Shown piece by piece: positions 58,560 through 64,000 of a DNA stretch of 64,000 bases (position 1 is the first letter of the stretch; every line of letters begins with the position of its first letter). A program made the position numbers and the translations under genes. Below the pieces are notes generated by a model that made no database searches, had not been told where the DNA came from, and saw only the letters and a list, made by a program, of their open reading frames with translations. The DNA comes from Sipunculus nudus (taxonomy: Eukaryota > Annelida > Sipuncula > Golfingiida > Sipunculidae). The stretch covers positions 92,270,642 through 92,334,641 of the forward strand of contig CM049306.1 of the NCBI GenBank assembly GCA_026874595.1, written 5' to 3'.

Positions 58560-60617
58560 ACAGTTCATCCATCAGATCATTTATATCCACCACATCATGC
58601 CTACTGATTTTGTAACATCTCAAAACTTGCTATAGTATTCATTCTATCAGGATATATAGTCTAATATTTTGTGATATCTGGATTTGTTTAAACACCGCAG
58701 CCATTCATTGATATCACATAGTTATCATATAATTATCACATAGTTACAGTGTGCTGAAGTAGAGTCACATTGACAGACTATAGTAGCACTCGCTGTTTTG
58801 ATTTGTTGTAACTATAGTTATAACCATGCCTTGTATAACGGAGCTAGATGTTATACTGCTCCAAGATAATAAAGAAGTTCCTTTGGATACATGCAAGTGT
58901 TTATATTTTCATGAATGATATTTTACACGAGTTTTTGAAATGTTGTTTGTATGGTGTGCCTGTCAGTTCATGTGTGTTTAAACAGCTCTTATGAAAGAAA
59001 GCAAAGATTTTGCAGTCAGAACCTATCTGTATAAAGGTCAAACAGGTCGAGCAATTATTTTGCACTTTTTGTTGTGTTCAGTCTTGCTAAAATAACTCAG
59101 TATAATTTCCAGTACTTTCGTGTTTATTAAAATCATGAATCTGATATCATTAGTACCGTGTTGTCTGGTCATTCTGTAGTTCCAATTATTATCAGCAGAT
59201 GGCGCCACCTTGCAGTCCAGTTGTCAGGAAAACTATGTACACAGAAGTGACCCCTATTACAATAGAATGCACTTCAAAATACACACACTTGTTGCACTAA
59301 TTAGATATATACTTACATTCCTTGGTGATATAATCTATTACATGTATCCCTTTCTATGAATTACACCTATTCAGCTCTTTGAGTGCTGTTACTGAGAGAG
59401 TTCCCTCAGTAGAGTGCACACCATAAATGGTCAATAATTCCTTGTGTCTGGTTAAAATTCGGTTTCATGTCTTGTATAAAAAAAAACTTTCTAACTGGGG
59501 AATACCAGTTGTGCATAAATATCAGTAGTTTTGTATTGGTTGTTTTAGACTAATTTGCAAAATATCTTTCAATTAGAAATAAGTTCACTATGGACTCCCT
59601 AATTTCAGTAGTATTTTAGTATTATTACTTTACACTTGGCATACATTTTACCTTGAGCTTTGGATATGGGTTAAAGAATAAACATATTTTTTCAGGAAAG
59701 ATCCCCCTTTTAAGTTCCTACAAAATCTGTCGTCACATATGAAGTGATAACCTTATACAGATGACATTGCAGTGAATAATAGTCATGGATAAAAGTGATA
59801 AATATTATAGCTAAAATAAGGAATCTAAAATTAAATGGCCCTTTATTTCACATGTATGGATAATATGCAGCTGAGCCTCTCAGCCTTAGCTTATCCCACT
59901 TTGAAATGAGTTCTCATGAATGTCAGAATAAATAAGTTTAAATAATGTAAGAAAACGTGAAATGGCATCTGACATAATACATTGGAATGGAGTATAAAGT
60001 TGCCCTAACTGACTGGTGAAAGCATTTTCAAAGCTGAGGAAATCAATTATTGTCACAAACAATAGGAAATAAAGTGTAGCTTTGGAAAGTCCCAAGAATC
60101 TATCACTTTCAGGAGTGTCAGTATAGTTCACAAAAGAGGTGATAGATGTCACCACCAGGCAGTGCCAGAAATGTTCTGCTCCACACTGCCACCCTTCAAA
60201 TTCCATTCATTGTCAAAACTTGTTATATATGAATATCTTTATCATTTGACTGACAATCACAGTGACCTGGTAACACAGATGTAGGAATGTCTGGACTTGA
60301 GTCCACATTTAAATGGGCCCAATCACCTGTTAATAATGTTGAATTAACACGAAAAATAGCTTCTTCCCTTTAAAATAGTTTTGTATCTGCCAAAATATTG
60401 CCTTGAAACCATTTGCTTACTCCTGTCAATGAGTGTTAATATCAGTGGACTGTCTGGGTGTGACCACAGGTGTCAACATAAACACGGCATGAACTTCCGC
60501 CAGGCCACAACACTTGCCAATCTGGAGATGCCCTGACTTTGCCCCAAAAATGTAATACATGTTCCTGTTGGCTGAAACATTGCTTGTTGCCACTCAATAG
60601 GACCTCTGATCACGCAG
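58560..60617. other. Intergenic DNA, no gene recognised
   Basis: AT-rich sequence. AATAAA at 58868-58873 could be a chance hexamer. GATGGCGCCACC at 59198-59209 is a lone palindrome-like word outside any recognised element. The minus-strand open frame at 59886-60206 has no recognisable domain. Confidence 0.45.
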
Positions 60618-60676
60618 CCTTGTTATGGTAAACAGACACACATGGACTGTTTACCAAACGCAGAGCCATAACAAGG
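60618..60676. other. Compound inverted repeat (hairpin)
   Basis: CCTTGTTATGG (60618-60628) pairs with CCATAACAAGG (60666-60676). Inside it, GTAAACAG pairs with CTGTTTAC (about 60646-60653). The two stems are perfect and separated by small asymmetric loops. Confidence 0.8.
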
Positions 60677-60727
60677 TGTTAAACAGCTGTATGCATGGTA
60701 CTGTGACTGTGTGCTAGGGTTGAAGCC

Positions 60728-60865
60728 AATTACATTGAAAAGTAATCATTACAATTACAATTACTTCCAAAAATCACAATTACAATTACAAATTGTAAAA
60801 ATTTTACAAAGTAATGATTAAATTACAATTACTTTTGAAAAGTAATTAATTACTTTCAAATACTT
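60728..60865. repeat. Degenerate ACAATTAC repeat
   Basis: Many short words ACAATTAC, AAGTAATTA and AGTAATCATTAC are interleaved on both strands. Such sequence often forms subterminal parts of DNA transposons, but no element ends were identified here. Confidence 0.55.
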
Positions 60866-61564
60866 TCTATAAAAAAATATAATAGAGGCATGGTCCATGT
60901 AAAGCATCATTCATGGTAGAAAGGCCAGCTGATTTAATTTATAAAAGGAATAACTGCAAACAACAAATAACCAGTTTGGTTTCATATATTAAAGTGCACA
61001 AAAGCTATACTAATGATAATATAACATTGCATAATGTTCAAATTTACACTTTTCTCTTGTGGAAAGGCAAAACTGGCGGTCATCATCATATATGATCAAT
61101 GCATGTATTCTTTTTACTATCAAGCATTGAAACATTTGCTGAATTATTTTTTGACTCAAAATAAAAATATCTGATTTTACTCTGAGGTTATTTAAGGTAA
61201 GCTTTAGTGAATTTTACAAAAATAAGTGTGTAAAAACAGGCGGACATGGATAGTAGACTGGAGCAAGGTTCTTACAGTAACCCGCTGGGGTACATACAGG
61301 ATCTTAGAAAGGGGGAGATAACACCCTACCAACAGGTAAACAAATGTGCTGGGAGTGGTTGTAACTTATACTGAACTCACATGCAGAAATAAAGGGAACA
61401 AATTGGTATGAGCCTCTAAATGCAAAAACTGGCACTGCTCTTCAGTATTAAGCATGTACCGTTCTATATAAAATAATTTAAAGGTTGAAAGAAAGCCCCC
61501 CACCTCTAAATCCACAACTATGCCCTCTCCCCAGTAAATGGAGATATCCTTCTTACACTCACAA
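60866..61564. other. Intergenic DNA, no gene recognised
   Basis: Unremarkable AT-rich sequence with short chance open frames. Confidence 0.5.
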
Positions 61565-62005
61565 CTAGTGCCCAATGGGCCATGATGCTCAGCTGAATTC
61601 AGGAAAAAAATGAACAATGGGCAACATGACTCACAGCGTGGTGTCCAAAAAAATGTGTAAAAATTATAAATAAAAGTCCAGATGGAGCCACCAGTCTACA
61701 GGAACTGATGAAATATTCCATGATCAATATGCATGCAAAAAAACATAGCAATCAATTCATTAGCTTTTCAGATACTGGAGCTTTTGTATAAAATTGTTTA
61801 ATTAATATGAGGGGTTTTTACAAGCTCGGAGGATATGGGTAACAGAGAGCTAATTTCATGTTTCCACAGAGATTTTCATGGACCTCCTTTGATGTCAAGT
61901 AAGAGGATTCCAGATCCAGTGATTTGTGCTCTGTTAACAGATGACGGCTTCTTCAAAGGTATCAAAAACAGAGAAAACATTCGTAAAAATTTCAGTCAGC
62001 TATGC
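61565..62005 (-). mobile_element. F1-i: shortest F1-family element, 441 bp
   Basis: On the minus strand it starts AGCATAGCTGACTGAAATTT after TTTT and ends TCAGCTGAGC, ATCATGGCCCATTGGG, CACTAG (61565-61568) before T. It holds about one 335-bp unit of the F1-a/b type (GGAGCCACCAGTCTACAGGA at 61685). The GTCC microsatellite has been lost. It shows that the minimal element is two ends plus one unit. Confidence 0.75.
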
Positions 62006-62140
62006 TAAAAATTGTCACAAACTTTTGATAAGCAGAACTGCTCAGTCTCTCTCATGCAGCAGTAATAACTCGGTACAAAATAACAATGTCAATGAGGGAA
62101 GATCTTTATTTTTACACCCAGCAGAAAGATCACAAAGCAG

Positions 62141-62175
62141 ATATATATATATTTCTATGTGTTTATATATATATA

Positions 62176-62214
<39 letters not shown>
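62141..62214. repeat. (AT)n microsatellite, interrupted
   Basis: AT dinucleotides interrupted by TTTCTATGTGTT and TT. Confidence 0.95.
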
Positions 62215-62218
<4 letters not shown>

Positions 62219-64000
62219 TATAACTGTGCAGGTATCTACAAATAAATATATACAGAATACTTGTGTCTTGGTATATTTGTGTTATTACAATCATAGATAC
62301 AATATATTTATTAAATTCAGGTATATATTTCCTAAAATAGCCTATCGGTATTAGCCTATACTTTTTTGTATTCTAGACAACAAGGGCACCTTATGTTCTA
62401 TGTGAGGTACTTTATACACAGACACTTACTACTTGTCATCATTCTCATCATATCTACTTAATTAATCATAACAACAGGCATTATTACATTAACAAATTTA
62501 AGATACATGGCAGCAATCATCTGTTCCCCTCTGACTTGTTGAGTCAACCTTGTTAAGTATCTGTGAAACTTTTGCAAATTTCACCTCTGAAATGCTACAA
62601 ATCCATCACAAATTAGTGCAATAAGTTTGGTCTTTGTTACATGGCCATAGTATGATACAAAAGAATTTGCGCAAGTGATTGAATTAATAACAAGGACTCC
62701 TGACAAATGTGGCTATATATTGTATATATTTTCTATAATTTTAATGAGTACCATAATGGTTAGGTTACAAAATTGCCTATTAAATAAAATATAAATAATA
62801 GCGCATGTATACTGCATGTAAATATAAGGAAACAGCATGGTTAAAAATGAGATTGTAATTGTGCTCTATGCTGCCACCTGCTGGGACTCTAATGAACCAA
62901 ATAAGTTTGTGCAGAATGGGTGCAACCATAAATATATGTATGTATATAATTCTACGTAAACAAGGGAATAGCAATATTGTGCTTGGCACAGCCATAATCA
63001 ACATAATAAAAGTACTCCAGTTAAGGTTTGAAGGCTGACAATACACAAAATGCAAGTAGGTTTTAAAGCGTACAAAGTATGGTTCAATGCATAGGATAAT
63101 TTAAATATTCGTGAAATCACAATATTTTTAAATTTGGAATGGATAGAATTAAGATTTATGCACCTGCACATCATCATAAATATTCATTAATACCACCATG
63201 CAAATAAGATTGTAACCTATTTACATAAAACATTTCAGTTTGTTACTCAATAGTTATGCTATATGAATTTTTTTGTCATTTCATGCATGATAGTTAAGAA
63301 CAGCCAACAGGTTTTAAGTATTAGCCCCTCAAAATGTTCCCTGAAGTTTTATGCAAATACACACTCAATAAATGTGAATACAACTCAGATAAAACAGAAA
63401 TCAAGCTAAAGAAATGACTCTTGTTAAGTAAAACATTGACAGTGTTATGGAATGAGATTTTGAATTGTTTCTTAGAAGAAATGTGATTGGTCAATAAAGG
63501 ATGTGTTCTGATTGGCTGCCCCTGAAACAAGTGATCTGATTGGCTGCCACTGAATCATGAGATATGTTTGGCAGCTATAGCTGGATATGCCTTCATGGAA
63601 AAGTGTTCAAAGGTCAGCATCGAACATTTCTTTGCTATGTTGCAGAAAAACACCTAGAAATCAAAATAATGAATAAAATATTTAAAGAATAAATTGCCAA
63701 TATTCTTCCTTAATTAGAGCTTAATATACTTTTCACATCATAAACTTATGCTCACATATCAAGGGTCAAGTTTCAATTAATAATTTCTATAAAAAAAATT
63801 ATTAAGCTCGAGCCTGATATCCAAAATGCTTTATAAAATTCATGAGAATGTTCTTTAGGATAATCTACTTTGGTTTTGTCAAATGACATCTGTTACAAGA
63901 CTAAAGCTCTAATAGGTAGATAATGCAAGTTTTTTTTATCAATTGAGATGAACTATCATATTACCTGCCTATATAAACAGATTATATTACCTGTCTATAA
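62215..64000. other. Intergenic DNA; clustered ATTGGCT boxes at 63484-63551
   Basis: No exon was recognised. TGATTGGTC (about 63484), CTGATTGGCTGCCCCTGAA (about 63509) and CTGATTGGCTGCCACTGAA (about 63537) form a short imperfect direct repeat of CCAAT-type boxes (ATTGG on this strand). It could be part of a promoter of a gene beyond the window, but that is not shown. Confidence 0.4.

Noticed and set aside
59198-59209. GATGGCGCCACC as a further palindrome copy of the F families
   Set aside because: It is a single word with no unit-like flanks; chance or an unrelated repeat cannot be excluded.
1-64000. CRISPR-like arrays or prokaryotic operons
   Set aside because: Direct repeats here are contiguous minisatellites or long units without unique spacers, and the splice sites show eukaryotic DNA.

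Overview
The window is an AT-rich stretch of animal nuclear DNA: split genes, canonical GT/AG splice sites, and about half of the sequence in dispersed and tandem repeats. The repeat types suggest a mollusc, most likely a bivalve. They include elements with CCGTCCGTCTG-type microsatellites and cores of short tandem units, and a broken gene of the DTDVF/CXC family common in invertebrate genomes. The species cannot be named from sequence alone.

Only one cellular gene is recognisable. Two plus-strand exons (10472-10600 and 53946-54046) join in frame to give 75 residues that match the C-terminal half of ADISSP (C20orf27, UPF0687 family), ending ...SDWQGFD-stop. The intron between them is 43,345 bp and holds most of the mobile DNA. 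No upstream ADISSP exon was found in 1-10471. No other cellular gene, rRNA or convincing tRNA was found.

Layout. 1-1509: end of a repeat element (F1). 1597-2894: a transposon-type gene broken into two halves in opposite orientation. 5017-5290: 21-bp minisatellite. 5750-6271: TIR element. 7089-10181: F1 copy with an F4 element nested in it. 10472-53945: exon and giant intron, with a long TIR element (16977-18764), F2 elements (20412-24200), F1/F3 nest (24519-29139), F1/F2/F3/F5 chain (31014-38107), a GATCGC-rich foldback with nested F1 copies (40135-44446), 41-bp minisatellite (44668-45215) and another F1/F3 nest (47586-52197). 53946-54046: last exon, then 3' UTR. 55700-64000: intergenic DNA with AT microsatellites, small TIR elements, a compound hairpin and a short F1 copy.

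The main observation is that five families differing in internal sequence (called F1-F5 here) share one architecture. Each starts with A directly after a T-run. Each carries a GTCC-type microsatellite near that end and a core of tandem units. The 5' terminal motif recurs inverted 20-40 bp before the 3' end, most copies have a palindrome after it, and they stop at CTAG or CTTG followed by T. This fits non-autonomous Helentron-type rolling-circle elements, though no Rep/helicase gene is present. Most cores carry the 12-bp palindrome GGTGGCGCCACC, and several carry perfect nuclear-receptor DR1 motifs (AGGTCA-N-AGGTCA).
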